From positions 2,046,001 to 2,110,000 of the forward strand of contig NZ_OMOR01000001.1 in assembly GCF_900302465.1 (NCBI RefSeq): a stretch of 64,000 nucleotides of DNA, written 5' to 3'. A model generated the notes under the pieces. It was not told the origin of the DNA. It made no database searches and was given only the letters and a program-made list of their open reading frames with translations. Shown here piece by piece: positions 1-8,833 of the stretch. Numbering within the stretch: the stretch's first letter is position 1; the number at the start of each line of letters is the position of its first letter. This stretch comes from Ascidiaceihabitans donghaensis. GTDB taxonomy: Bacteria > Pseudomonadota > Alphaproteobacteria > Rhodobacterales > Rhodobacteraceae. The position numbers and the translations under genes are program-made.

Positions 1-540
1 GTGTTGCCTGATGGCCCCGAAGTTATCATGTCCGACACTGTGGGCTTCATTTCTGACTTGCCCACCGAACTTGTCGCGGCCTTTCGCGCCACGCTTGAGG
101 AAGTGCTGGCCGCTGACATTATTTGCCATGTGCGCGACATCAGCCATCCGCAAACCGAAGAACAATCTGCCGATGTCATTGAGATCATGAAGGTTCTCGG
201 CGTCGAGCAGGACCGGCCCACCTTTGAAGTCTGGAACAAGGTGGACGTGTTGGACTCCGACGAAGCGGATGCCGTTCAGGCCCGCGCCGACCGTGACGAC
301 ATGATCTTTGCGACCTCTGCGGTCACTGGCGCGGGTGTCGATCCTTTGCTGGCGGCCATCGCCGAAGCCTTGCAGGGCGCTTTGATGTCCGAAGACCTTG
401 TTTTGCCATTCTCAGACGGCCGCAAACGGGCATGGTTGTTTCAGGAAGATGTGGTGCAATCGGAGGCGCAGACCGAAGACGGTTTCGAGATCGAAGTGCG
501 CTGGAGCGGCAAGCAAAAGGCGCAGTTCGCAGCCCTTTAA
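1..540 (+). CDS. hflX: GTPase HflX, C-terminal part (gene truncated by window start)
   Basis: This is the 3' part of a ribosome-associated GTPase of the HflX family, which splits stalled or stressed ribosomes in the cytoplasm. Frame 1 is open from the first base. It shows the G3 element DTVGF (about residues 12-16), then the switch stretch ISDLPTELVAAFRATLEE typical of HflX, and the G4 motif NKVD (about residues 79-82). Family members are usually over 400 residues, so the N-terminal HflX domain and the P-loop lie upstream of the window. The stop overlaps the stop of the convergent yqaA-like gene. Identification is secure; the true start is not visible. Confidence 0.93.
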   Translation: MLPDGPEVIMSDTVGFISDLPTELVAAFRATLEEVLAADIICHVRDISHPQTEEQSADVIEIMKVLGVEQDRPTFEVWNKVDVLDSDEADAVQARADRDDMIFATSAVTGAGVDPLLAAIAEALQGALMSEDLVLPFSDGRKRAWLFQEDVVQSEAQTEDGFEIEVRWSGKQKAQFAAL

Positions 541-968
541 CCCAACCATGCCAGCGTGACTGCGGCCAACACCAGATATCGCCCTGCTTTGGCCAATGTC
601 ACCAAGGCCAGAAACGGCCAAAACGGCGCGCGCAACACGCCTGCGATCACCGTGATGGGGTCGCCAATGATCGGCACCCAACTGGCCAACAGCGACCACA
701 GCCCATAGCGGCGATACCATCGCTCTGCCTGCTGCAATCTGGCCTGAGATGCCGGAAACCAGCGCCGATCCTTAAAGCGCACCAAAAACCGCCCCAGCCC
801 CCAATTCACCACCGCGCCCAACACATTGCCAACGGTCGCCACCATCAGCAAAACAGCCACAGGACGCGTGCCGTCCAGCATCAAGGCCACCAACACCGCC
901 TCGGATTGAAGTGGCAGGATGGTGGCGGCAATCAGGGCCGAGGCGAAAAGGGTGAAATAGGCGATCAT
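537..968 (-). CDS. YqaA-family inner-membrane protein (SNARE-associated/DedA-like)
   Basis: This is a 143-residue integral membrane protein with several hydrophobic segments. It has the features of the YqaA branch of the DedA/VTT superfamily: the GNxLGAxxNWxLGR stretch (about residues 47-60) and the WVPIIGDPITVIAGVLR stretch (about residues 97-113). Family members are proposed to act in membrane lipid or envelope homeostasis, but the substrate here is unknown. It is the last gene of a minus-strand run (acylase, pseudouridine synthase, YqaA). It is convergent with hflX and overlaps its stop codon. Confidence 0.85.
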   Translation of the reverse strand: MIAYFTLFASALIAATILPLQSEAVLVALMLDGTRPVAVLLMVATVGNVLGAVVNWGLGRFLVRFKDRRWFPASQARLQQAERWYRRYGLWSLLASWVPIIGDPITVIAGVLRAPFWPFLALVTLAKAGRYLVLAAVTLAWLG

Positions 969-1004
969 GGGTGCAACGCAGCCTTGATCTGGCAGGCCAG
1001 CGTG

Positions 1005-1553
1005 TCAGCCATCCACCCATGTTCCGCTTGCCAGATCCCCAATGCTCCAATCACCGATCCGGGCGCGGATCAATCGCAGCGTGGGGTGACCCACATGGGC
1101 TGTCATGCGGCGCACTTGTCGGTTGCGTCCTTCCGAGATTGTGATTTCCAACCAAGTGTCGGGCACGGATTTCCGAAACCGCACAGGCGGGTCGCGGTCC
1201 CACAGGTTTTCCGGTTCACCAATTTGGGCCACGCGGGCAGGGGCGGTCATGCCGTCTTTCAAGCGTACACCGTTTGCCAAATCGCGCAGGGCTTTGCCGC
1301 CCGGTTCGCCTTCGACCTGCACCCAGTAGGTCTTGGCCATTTTGTTTTTGGGCTCTGCAATCCGCGCTTGCAGTTTGCCGTTGTCCGTCAACACCATCAA
1401 ACCTTCGCTGTCGCGGTCCAAACGCCCGGCGGCGTAAACGCCCGGCACGTTGATGAAGTTGGACAGAGTCGGGCGGGGTGAACCGGCAGAGCCCTTGTCG
1501 GTAAACTGCGACAGCACGCCAAAGGGTTTGTTGAACAGGATAACGCGGGTCAT
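1005..1553 (-). CDS. rluE: rRNA large-subunit pseudouridine synthase, RluE type
   Basis: This 182-residue pseudouridine synthase belongs to the RsuA/RluB/E/F family and converts uridine to pseudouridine in 23S rRNA. The short N-terminus starts directly with the catalytic domain ([13 protein letters not shown]) and no S4 domain precedes it, which fits RluE. The catalytic aspartate lies in the [14 protein letters not shown] motif (about residues 43-56). The family motif GRNRQVRRM is near residues 142-150. Its ATG overlaps the TGA of the upstream acylase gene, so translation is probably coupled. The exact target uridine is inferred from the family. Confidence 0.9.
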   Translation of the reverse strand: MTRVILFNKPFGVLSQFTDKGSAGSPRPTLSNFINVPGVYAAGRLDRDSEGLMVLTDNGKLQARIAEPKNKMAKTYWVQVEGEPGGKALRDLANGVRLKDGMTAPARVAQIGEPENLWDRDPPVRFRKSVPDTWLEITISEGRNRQVRRMTAHVGHPTLRLIRARIGDWSIGDLASGTWVDG

Positions 1554-4018
1554 TGCACCTCCGGAACCAAAGTTGTGACACCTACGGCCGCCGCCCGCGC
1601 CAGATCGGCGTCCAGCGACATCAAGATGTATTCACCGCGCCGCCACAGCTGCGCCATGTCATCATAGTGGCGTGACAGGAAATGCCCCGATTGCCCTGTC
1701 GACATAATGAACACCGAACTGTCGGGGTCCGCAAAGTCGTACACGCCACGATAGCCTGCACCATTGACGTTCTGGAATGGGGCGTTTCCGGTGCCGCGCG
1801 ACAGTCCACGGTTCAATGTGTTGTCGCCACCCGATGTGCTTTGACGGATGTTCACGAAATACCGCAGCAAAGGCACTTGTCCCAACGTCGGGTGATCTTG
1901 TGCCGCTTGATGCGCGTCGCCCCATCGCAGGCTTTCCAACGCACCGGAATAGCGTTCCTCAATCTCTAAAAGCGCATCATCCAGCGCCAGCCGCGCCATG
2001 TCAGGGCAGCTTTCTTTGGGCGCACTTTGGATCACGTCACACCAGATCGATGCGCCGTCGATATTGCGAAACACGCGTTCGATGAACAAAGGTTCCAGAT
2101 GGGTAAAGACGCTGGCCATCGGCCCCAATTCGTCACGCATCAACCGGTCTTGCAGGGCACGCACCCAATGGCTGTAAATCAGCGGCTCTGGCAAGTGCTC
2201 GTTCATATCCCCGTTCCACGAGGCCAGCAGGGTCAGCGCCCTTTGGCGCTTGCGGGCGGGTGTGCCGTCGGGGGCGGCTTCGCCGGTGAACCAAAGCTCT
2301 GCGCCAATCAGCGGTAACAGTGACCGCGCCGTAAAACTGACTGTGTCCAGTTGCGCCTCAACAAAGCTGTCGCGGGTGTGGACTTGTCGCGCTTGCATCA
2401 GCCGTTGCCAGCGTTGCACCCGCTGCGTATCGCCCCATGAAAAGCTGACGTGACCGGGAAAAGGGCGTTCCACCATCTTGTTGTTGGTGTTGCCCAAAAT
2501 ACCGCCCACGGGCTGCACAAACCCCGGGTTCGAAGTATAGGGCAAGCGCCCGTCCCAGCGATTTGCTTTTCCCCACCCCAGCGTGGGCATGCGTCCTTGG
2601 CTTTGATGTCCGGTGTCGCGTCTTGGCAAGGCCCCGATGGTTTTCATGGCAATCGTATTGCGATCTGCAAGCGTGAGGTTTTGCGCTGGCGCGATATGGG
2701 CAGCGGCGGCGTCCACAGCTTGTGCCACGGTGCGTGATTGCATCACACCGATGGCTGCACTTAGCGATGTGTCGCGCGGGCTAAGGGCGGTGAAGGCCAC
2801 CGACACCACATGGCCCGCAGGCGTGATGCTGCGCAGGTTTTCAAAACTGCCGGGCAACACAGGTCCGTTTTCTGTCCAGCGCAGGGTCAGTGTGATGGGA
2901 TCTGCGTCTTTGATGTTAATGATCGACGGGCGCACATCAAAGGGCTTGAACCCATCGAGGCTGCGGTATTCGTCTGGATTGTCTGGATTGACCTCTTCGA
3001 TATGCAAATCCTGATCGTCCGCATAGGCCGTGGTCACCCCCCATCCCAAAGCGTCGCTGCGTCCCGACAGCACCACAGGCATCCCCGGCACAGTTGCACC
3101 GATCACAGCGCCGGTGCTGAGGTTCATGCGTGCCAGATACCAGATTGATGGCGCGGTCAGCGCCAAATGTGGGTCATTGGCCAACAATGTGCCGCCTGTG
3201 GCTGATCGTGTCGGGGCGGCGGCCCATGCGTTTGATGCCCCTGCATGGCCCCGCATTTTGAAAGGCGACAAGGGGTGCGAAATCGGGGCTGGAACCTGCG
3301 CAAAACGGGGCGCATTCGGAATCAGGCTGGCATATTCAGGCAAGCTTGCTACGCCTGTGCCGGGCGCATCGGGCAGAATGTCTTGCAAACGGGCCGCGTC
3401 TGGCAGGGCCAATGACATACGAGCACGCAGAATCTCTTGTTTCAAGTGGCCCGTGCTTTGAACCGCCATCAGTTTGCCAATCGCGATGCTGTCCGCGGGA
3501 CGCCAAGGGGCCATGGGGGCGTTGAAGACAAACAGCTCGGGTGCACCGCGGCCCTGCGCCCCTTTGTTGATCTGCGCCAACTGGGCATTGACGCCGCGTG
3601 CGTAGGCCTCCAGCGCCGATTGCGTGGCCGGTGTTTGCGCATCGACCGAGGCCACAGACAAGCGGTACAAATCAAGGCGCCGCATGATGGTGTCGGTTTC
3701 AATGGTTGCCGCGCCAAAGACCTCTGACAATCGCCCCTGTGCTGTGCGTCGCAACACTATCATTTGCCACAGACGGTCTTGCGCATGGGCATATCCAAGC
3801 GCGAAAAAGGCGTCCTGATCGGTGGTCGCCAGAATGTGGGGCACATTGGCGTTGTCACGCACAATTTCCAATGGGGCTTGCAAGCCGCGAACCTCGGCCG
3901 TCGCCGTGTATTCAGGCAAAGACCGCGAGGCCAGATAGTAGATCAGCAGCACAGACAAAACACACAACACAATCAGTGCTGTTGCGATCTTTACCAACCA
4001 TTGAAACACCAGCGCCAT
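1550..4018 (-). CDS. Penicillin acylase family protein (Ntn hydrolase)
   Basis: This predicted 822-residue N-terminal-nucleophile amidase belongs to the penicillin/acylhomoserine-lactone acylase family. The family cleaves an acyl-amide bond after autocatalytic maturation in the periplasm. I start at the ATG at 4018 because the longer open frame would overlap the divergent dehydrogenase gene, and because a hydrophobic membrane/signal segment (residues about 7-30) follows directly. The maturation site is clear: Ser262 in GASNAWA would become the N-terminus of the beta chain. The beta-chain signatures NDPHL and GNTNN are also present. The substrate cannot be read from sequence. Acyl-homoserine lactone or beta-lactam side chains are family possibilities. 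Confidence 0.85.
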   Translation of the reverse strand: MALVFQWLVKIATALIVLCVLSVLLIYYLASRSLPEYTATAEVRGLQAPLEIVRDNANVPHILATTDQDAFFALGYAHAQDRLWQMIVLRRTAQGRLSEVFGAATIETDTIMRRLDLYRLSVASVDAQTPATQSALEAYARGVNAQLAQINKGAQGRGAPELFVFNAPMAPWRPADSIAIGKLMAVQSTGHLKQEILRARMSLALPDAARLQDILPDAPGTGVASLPEYASLIPNAPRFAQVPAPISHPLSPFKMRGHAGASNAWAAAPTRSATGGTLLANDPHLALTAPSIWYLARMNLSTGAVIGATVPGMPVVLSGRSDALGWGVTTAYADDQDLHIEEVNPDNPDEYRSLDGFKPFDVRPSIINIKDADPITLTLRWTENGPVLPGSFENLRSITPAGHVVSVAFTALSPRDTSLSAAIGVMQSRTVAQAVDAAAAHIAPAQNLTLADRNTIAMKTIGALPRRDTGHQSQGRMPTLGWGKANRWDGRLPYTSNPGFVQPVGGILGNTNNKMVERPFPGHVSFSWGDTQRVQRWQRLMQARQVHTRDSFVEAQLDTVSFTARSLLPLIGAELWFTGEAAPDGTPARKRQRALTLLASWNGDMNEHLPEPLIYSHWVRALQDRLMRDELGPMASVFTHLEPLFIERVFRNIDGASIWCDVIQSAPKESCPDMARLALDDALLEIEERYSGALESLRWGDAHQAAQDHPTLGQVPLLRYFVNIRQSTSGGDNTLNRGLSRGTGNAPFQNVNGAGYRGVYDFADPDSSVFIMSTGQSGHFLSRHYDDMAQLWRRGEYILMSLDADLARAAAVGVTTLVPEVQ

Positions 4019-4130
4019 AGGCACCCCATCCTGTAGATACGTCCAAAGCCTTGCAGTTTGCGTTGACCCTTGGGCTTCGACTGTTAGGTATGCATGCAGA
4101 AATACGCAACAGCTAGAGTTAGGGAAAGAT

Positions 4131-5003
4131 ATGGCCAAATTGGCATTTTTGGGATTGGGTGTCATGGGCGCGCCAATGGCGGGGCATCTGCAAAAAGCGG
4201 GCCATGACGTGACCGTATACAACCGCACCTACGCAAAAGCGGAAGAATGGGTGAAAACCTATGGCGGTGCTGCGGCCAAAACGCCATGTGACGCCGCAAA
4301 AGGCGCCGATTTCGTCATGTCGTGTGTCGGCAATGACGATGATCTGCGCGCGGTGTGCACCGGCGACGATGGGGCATTTTCCGGCATGGATGCGGGCACA
4401 GTGTTTGTGGATCATACCACCGTTTCCGCCAAAGTGACGTCTGAGCTTTTCGCCGCGGCCGACGCCGCGAACATCAGCTTTGTCGATGCGCCGATTTCAG
4501 GCGGGCAGGCGGGTGCCGAAAATGGCGTGCTGTCAATTATGTGTGGTGGCGACACGGGTGCTTTTGATCGCGCTTTGCCAATCATGGAGGTCTATTCCAA
4601 GATCTGTCGTAGAATTGGCGACAGCGGGGCCGGACAAATGACCAAAATGTGCAACCAGATTGCCATTGCAGGGCTTGTTCAGGGGCTGTCCGAAGCCCTG
4701 CATTTTGCGGACAAGGCGGGGCTGGATGGCCGTTCTGTAGTTGAAGTGATCAGCCAGGGCGCTGCAGGCAGCTGGCAGATGGCCAACCGTTTCGAGACGA
4801 TGCTGGATGACCATTTTGATCATGGTTTTGCGGTTGACTGGATGCGTAAGGATTTGGGCATTTGTCTGGACACAGCCAATGACACAGGTGCGTCTTTGCC
4901 GGTGACGGCGTTGGTCGATCAGTTCTACAAAGACGTCCAGAAAATGGACGGTGGCCGCTGGGATACGTCCAGCCTGTTCAAACGCCTGCAATCTATGGGG
5001 TGA
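4131..5003 (+). CDS. NAD(P)-dependent beta-hydroxyacid dehydrogenase (3-hydroxyisobutyrate dehydrogenase family)
   Basis: This 290-residue enzyme has the beta-hydroxyacid dehydrogenase fold. The Rossmann motif GLGVMG is at residues 8-13. The substrate-binding signature DAPISGGQAGAENG is at about 119-132, and the catalytic lysine is Lys172 in GQMTKMCNQ with Asn175 following. Family enzymes oxidise 3-hydroxyisobutyrate or related short hydroxyacids such as tartronate semialdehyde, glycerate or 4-hydroxybutyrate, and the residues visible here do not choose among them. It stands alone on the plus strand, divergent from the acylase gene. Its stop codon lies in the first unit of a short tandem repeat. 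Confidence 0.88.
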   Translation: MAKLAFLGLGVMGAPMAGHLQKAGHDVTVYNRTYAKAEEWVKTYGGAAAKTPCDAAKGADFVMSCVGNDDDLRAVCTGDDGAFSGMDAGTVFVDHTTVSAKVTSELFAAADAANISFVDAPISGGQAGAENGVLSIMCGGDTGAFDRALPIMEVYSKICRRIGDSGAGQMTKMCNQIAIAGLVQGLSEALHFADKAGLDGRSVVEVISQGAAGSWQMANRFETMLDDHFDHGFAVDWMRKDLGICLDTANDTGASLPVTALVDQFYKDVQKMDGGRWDTSSLFKRLQSMG

Positions 5004-5044
5004 CTGAGCATGAGGTGCCTGTGTATGAGGTGACTGTGCATCAA
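5000..5044 (+). repeat. Three 15-bp tandem repeat units at the 3' end of the dehydrogenase gene
   Basis: Three imperfect 15-base units follow one another: GTGACTGAGCATGAG, GTGCCTGTGTATGAG and GTGACTGTGCATCAA. The first unit contains the stop codon of the upstream gene. A 7-bp inverted repeat (AAAGCCC/GGGCTTT, about 5043-5071) follows and may help termination, although there is no T-run. Confidence 0.6.
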
Positions 5045-5142
5045 AGCCCGAAACAGCAAATTTTTGGGCTTTGGTAAGGGTTTTGTAAAGGGTTTTGCGC
5101 CTACTTTGATGTCTTAGCAGTTCAGTCATCAAAGAGCGTTGC

Positions 5143-6363
5143 ATGCCCTCCCACATCGTGTCGGATCATACATCTATCAGTGGCACACATGCTGGCAAAC
5201 TCCATGTTTGCATCTTGGACGGGGACGGGCAGGTTTGTACGTCCAACTATCCTTTGGGAAACAACAAAGATTTGCCGCTGCCTGACGTGATCAGGCTGGC
5301 CTATGGCGTGACCCCCCATCCTGATATGCCGGATGCCATTTACAACCGGATGGAACGCCGCATCCAAACGGAAGCTGGCGCGGCAGGGTTTTACTTGTGC
5401 CAAACGTCAGAAGGACACAATTTCTGGATTTCGGTAAATTTTTACAATTCCAAAAATGGGCGCGCAGTGTGCCATTTCGCAGTATCATCCCCCGTGGTTA
5501 AAGAATTTGCGGATTTCTTTTCCAACATCAAAAGCGCCGAACACACCACAAAAGGTCCACAAGACCAGCCCCCGCGAACCGCAGACCAGATCCAGGCCGA
5601 CATCTCAAAATATCGTACCCTGGCAGTTACTGTCATGTCGGAGGAATTGACCAAACGTACCAAAGATCGCGATTGCCATCACCATAACGGTTTCATCTCG
5701 TTGCACAGCATTCTATCCGCTTTGGTCCAGATTGATGATTATGCCAAGCGCATCGACGGGATGTCCGCGCGCAGCAAATTGATCCCCTATCAACTGAAAT
5801 TGCAAGCCGCGCGCCTTGAAGGGGGGCGTGGCCCGTTTGGTGTCATTGCAAGCAATCATCAGGAATTGACCCAATCCTTACTGGGTATCACAGAAGAATT
5901 GCGCGGCGCGTCTTCAAGCGAAATTGATGCTGTTATGGATGCGATGGCGTATCTGGCGCAAAGCACACTGGCTGCAGAGCTGATTGAAACGGATCAGGTT
6001 GATAATTGCATCGGCGATATTGATGCTGAAAGCACGCTTGGGGAATTGGAGTATCTGATTGCTGATTGCGGCCAGCAAATCCTGACTCTTTTGGCCCGTG
6101 TGGACCGATCAATTTTGAAACTTGCCGCGATCTGTCACCGCATGCGCCGTTCTTTGTCAGCAATGGAGACAACGCGCATGATGTGCAAAATTGAACGCTC
6201 TCGTTTGAACGATGGCGCCGAGGGTCTTATGGATATCGAAGACCAATTGCACCAAGTCCATGCAGACTTACTGAAATGGATGACAAAAATTGAACGCGAA
6301 GCGGACAGCGCCCTACAAATGGCGCAAGACATGAAGGATGCACGCAAACAAAAAGCGGCATAG
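5143..6363 (+). CDS. Soluble PAS-like plus chemoreceptor-tip-like protein, function unknown
   Basis: I do not recognise this 406-residue protein with certainty. No signal peptide or membrane segment is seen. Residues about 15-130 look like a degenerate PAS domain: a LDGDGQV start, a predicted helical middle, then the strand pattern GHNFWISVNFYNSKNGRAVCHFAVSSP as in Aer-type PAS domains. Residues about 145-400 are almost entirely helical and heptad-like. Within them, IPYQLKLQAARLEGGRGPFGVIASN resembles the hairpin tip of methyl-accepting chemotaxis proteins, which contacts CheA and CheW. The C-terminus is charged and coiled. A cytoplasmic energy or redox sensor feeding a chemosensory array is an inference. 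No che genes are nearby. Confidence 0.5.
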   Translation: MPSHIVSDHTSISGTHAGKLHVCILDGDGQVCTSNYPLGNNKDLPLPDVIRLAYGVTPHPDMPDAIYNRMERRIQTEAGAAGFYLCQTSEGHNFWISVNFYNSKNGRAVCHFAVSSPVVKEFADFFSNIKSAEHTTKGPQDQPPRTADQIQADISKYRTLAVTVMSEELTKRTKDRDCHHHNGFISLHSILSALVQIDDYAKRIDGMSARSKLIPYQLKLQAARLEGGRGPFGVIASNHQELTQSLLGITEELRGASSSEIDAVMDAMAYLAQSTLAAELIETDQVDNCIGDIDAESTLGELEYLIADCGQQILTLLARVDRSILKLAAICHRMRRSLSAMETTRMMCKIERSRLNDGAEGLMDIEDQLHQVHADLLKWMTKIEREADSALQMAQDMKDARKQKAA

Positions 6364-6416
6364 CCTATCTTGAACGCGGTTTGGCTATGCCAGGACTTTG
6401 TGTCTTAACATCGATG

Positions 6417-6444
6417 ATGCGCCGCCACATGTGCAACGGCGCAT
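6417..6444. terminator. Bidirectional hairpin between convergent genes
   Basis: A perfect 8-bp stem (ATGCGCCG at 6417-6424, CGGCGCAT at 6437-6444) with a 12-nt loop lies between the convergent 3' ends of the PAS-like gene and the SYLF gene. No T-run follows on either strand, so a terminator role is inferred from position. Confidence 0.45.
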
Positions 6445-6450
6445 GCCCGA

Positions 6451-7017
6451 TCAAGGAATGATGCGGGTGTATTTGGTACCTTCCAGCGTCGCGCCAATCC
6501 GCAAACCGGCCCGCCCGAAGACGGCTGCCAGCACGGGGGCCAGAACCGTCGTTGTTTCGGCGTTCACACTGTCGCCTTTGTCGGAAATGACATATTCCAA
6601 ATCCGCACCAGCCGCCCAGCCCGGAGACCGGCGGAACCCTGTCAGTGCTTCTTGTGTCATAAAGAACAAGACATGCGCATATTGTTGTGCACCGATCTGA
6701 AAACCGCCTGACGCTTTGGTTACGGAATAGTAGTCAACTGTGCTGCTGCCGACGCGCAACGCGCCACGCCCATATGCCCCGCCAAAGCCAAGGCCCGCTT
6801 CTGTGACCAAAGGCATCACCAACATGCCGTTGGCTTTGTCAGCCAGCTGGATTGTGTTGGGGAATGATCTGTACATCTCTTGTAACGTGGCATCGACCCG
6901 CGCATCAATCAACGACGGACCCCGTCCGCCGACGCCGTTTCCGCATGCCGCAAGTGTACCCGTTGCCGCAACCGCGCCCAACGCGAATGCGCGGCGCGAC
7001 AGTGTTGTATCGTTCAT
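6451..7017 (-). CDS. SYLF-domain (YSC84-related) lipoprotein
   Basis: This 188-residue exported protein has an N-terminus with a twin-arginine-like SRRAFALGAVAATG stretch followed by a lipobox (LAAC, Cys about residue 25). It is probably a Tat-dependent or Sec-dependent lipoprotein. The rest matches the SYLF/Ysc84 domain: repeated VMP/VTEAGLGFGGAYGRGALRV blocks, and the ending FGRAGLRIGATLEGTKYTRI. In eukaryotes this domain binds phosphoinositides. Its bacterial role is unclear, and a lipid-binding or envelope function is only inferred. It stands alone between the PAS-like gene and hemB. Confidence 0.85.
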   Translation of the reverse strand: MNDTTLSRRAFALGAVAATGTLAACGNGVGGRGPSLIDARVDATLQEMYRSFPNTIQLADKANGMLVMPLVTEAGLGFGGAYGRGALRVGSSTVDYYSVTKASGGFQIGAQQYAHVLFFMTQEALTGFRRSPGWAAGADLEYVISDKGDSVNAETTTVLAPVLAAVFGRAGLRIGATLEGTKYTRIIP

Positions 7018-7146
7018 AATGTAAACCGCCTGTAATTGGTTTGTGCTCCGCCGGTTATCCGGTCGTTGTTGGCAGATATACGCCGATCACGCAGCCTTGT
7101 CACCTGTCATGGTGTCCATGGGCAGGAAATCGCCGCAAAAAGTGAT

Positions 7147-8148
7147 CTATTTTCCAGCCAAAAGCCTTGCAGCCGCCGGTGCAAAATAGGTCAGAATACC
7201 ATCGCAGCCTGCGCGTTTGAACGCCATCAGGCTTTCCATCATTACCTTGTCCCCGTCGATCCAACCTTGTTGGGCCGCCGCTTGGATCATGCTGTATTCG
7301 CCCGAAACCTGATAGGCATAAGTCGGGGCGCCAAAGGTGTCTTTGACCCGCCGACAAATATCCAGATAGGGCAGGCCGGGTTTTACCATAACCATGTCAG
7401 CCCCTTCGCGCAGATCGCGTTCGATCAAACGCAGGGCTTCGTCGGAATTGGCGGGGTCCATTTGATAGGTTTTCTTGTCGCCGGTCAGCGCCCCCGAGGC
7501 GCCAACGGCGTCCCGAAACGGGCCATAGAAACCGGACGCATATTTGGCAGAATAGCTTAGGATCATTGTGTTTTGGTGGCCTGCGCCTTCCAAGGCAGAT
7601 CGCATTGCGCCAATACGTCCGTCCATCATATCCGATGGACCGATGATGTCTGCGCCAGCTTCGGCTTGGGCCAGTGTCATTTTGACCAATGCCTCAACAG
7701 TGCGGTCATTCACGATCTCGCCGTTTTCCACGAACCCGTCGTGGCCGTTGATGTTATAGGTGTCCAAGGCCACATCCGTCATAATGGCAATGTCGGGCAC
7801 AGCGGCCTTGATGGCGCGGATGGCGCGGTTAGCATGATTGTCGGGATCCCAGGCGCCTGCGCAGTCTTCTGTGCGTTCTTCCAGCCCTGTGTAGGGAAAG
7901 ATGCAGATGGCAGGAATACCAAGGTCTGCAGCATCACGCGCGGCATCGACGATTTTATCAACAGAGCGGCGAAAGACACCCGGCATCGACGGGATAGGTT
8001 CTTCAATCCCTTCACCGGACCGCACAAAGACAGGCCAGATAAAGTCGTCCACCGACAGCGTATTCTCGCGGGTCAACGCACGAATGGGTGCGGTTTGGCG
8101 GGCGCGTCGCAGGCGGGTGGCAGGAAAGGAGGCTTGTGTGGGGCGCAT
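7147..8148 (-). CDS. hemB: Delta-aminolevulinic acid dehydratase (porphobilinogen synthase)
   Basis: This 333-residue cytoplasmic enzyme condenses two 5-aminolevulinates to porphobilinogen, the second common step of heme, bacteriochlorophyll and cobalamin synthesis. The two Schiff-base lysines are visible as Lys202 (SAKYASGFYGPFRDA) and Lys256 (MVMVKPGLPYLDI). The metal-loop region reads ALDTYNINGHDG and lacks the cysteine triad of zinc enzymes, so it should be the magnesium/potassium-dependent type. The gene stands alone on the minus strand. Heme made from this pathway feeds the heme A synthase encoded at 27.5 kb. Confidence 0.97.
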   Translation of the reverse strand: MRPTQASFPATRLRRARQTAPIRALTRENTLSVDDFIWPVFVRSGEGIEEPIPSMPGVFRRSVDKIVDAARDAADLGIPAICIFPYTGLEERTEDCAGAWDPDNHANRAIRAIKAAVPDIAIMTDVALDTYNINGHDGFVENGEIVNDRTVEALVKMTLAQAEAGADIIGPSDMMDGRIGAMRSALEGAGHQNTMILSYSAKYASGFYGPFRDAVGASGALTGDKKTYQMDPANSDEALRLIERDLREGADMVMVKPGLPYLDICRRVKDTFGAPTYAYQVSGEYSMIQAAAQQGWIDGDKVMMESLMAFKRAGCDGILTYFAPAAARLLAGK

Positions 8149-8261
8149 GCTGTGTAACCTTTTGTTGACACTTCCTTGCTGCCATGGATTTTTGCGCCTC
8201 GCAAGGCTAGGAATTTCCCTGTTCGCCCGTTATGAGGGCAAAAAGCAAATAGGCGTGTCCC

Positions 8262-8789
8262 TTGGATCTAAGCGAAACACTTTTGGAAATCATCGACATG
8301 CGGTCTTTCTCGAACCTGTGGTTCTGGATTGCGCTTGCTGTGATGTGGTCCACCGCCAGCCATTGGGTGCTGGGCGTGCCCAACGATATGATCGTGCGCG
8401 CACGGCGCAGCGCCGGTCAGGCAGAGGTCGATCTGGAAGATCTTGTGCGCATCAACTGCAACCGGCTGCTGTATATTGCCCAAGTGTCTGGCCTTTGGTT
8501 GTTGGGGCTGGGGTGCTTTATACTGACGGGTCTGTTCACCATGGGGCTGTTTTATGATGTGCAACTGGCGCAGGCTTTGTTTTTGCTTGGCTTTCCAATG
8601 TCGCTGGTGGGGCTTTTGAACATCTCGACGGCGCGGCTGATCGTGGACACACAGCCCAAAGGCGAAGCATTGCGCAAGCGGCTGTCGCGTCAACGCACCT
8701 ACACACAAATCATCGGTATGATCGCAATTTTCTGCACTTCCTTGTGGGGGATGTATCAAAACCTGCGTGACATCATTTTCCTGCAGTGA
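8262..8789 (+). CDS. Conserved multi-pass membrane protein, function unknown
   Basis: This 175-residue protein has four hydrophobic segments (about residues 19-38, 70-90, 95-115, 147-165) and a basic loop RRSAGQAEVDLEDLVRINCNR. I start at TTG 8262, which gives an N-terminal amphipathic MDLSETLLEIID helix; the ATG at 8298 is the alternative. Relatives in Rhodobacteraceae are sometimes labelled component of the SufBCD complex, but nothing here supports a role in Fe-S assembly. It is divergent from hemB and lies 44 bp upstream of mfd. Confidence 0.65.
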   Translation: MDLSETLLEIIDMRSFSNLWFWIALAVMWSTASHWVLGVPNDMIVRARRSAGQAEVDLEDLVRINCNRLLYIAQVSGLWLLGLGCFILTGLFTMGLFYDVQLAQALFLLGFPMSLVGLLNISTARLIVDTQPKGEALRKRLSRQRTYTQIIGMIAIFCTSLWGMYQNLRDIIFLQ

Positions 8790-8833
8790 TCGTTCTTGAC
8801 TTCATCCCATGCAGACACAATTGAAGCGGTCTG

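Noticed and set aside
432-1481. Long plus-strand open frame of 349 codons
   Set aside because: It is antisense to the YqaA-like and RluE genes, is rich in His, Arg and Gln as expected for a shadow of GC-rich coding DNA, and has no recognisable domain.
8262-8789. Role in SufBCD iron-sulfur assembly
   Set aside because: Only a database-style name suggests it; the protein has four membrane helices, no Suf motif and no suf gene nearby.
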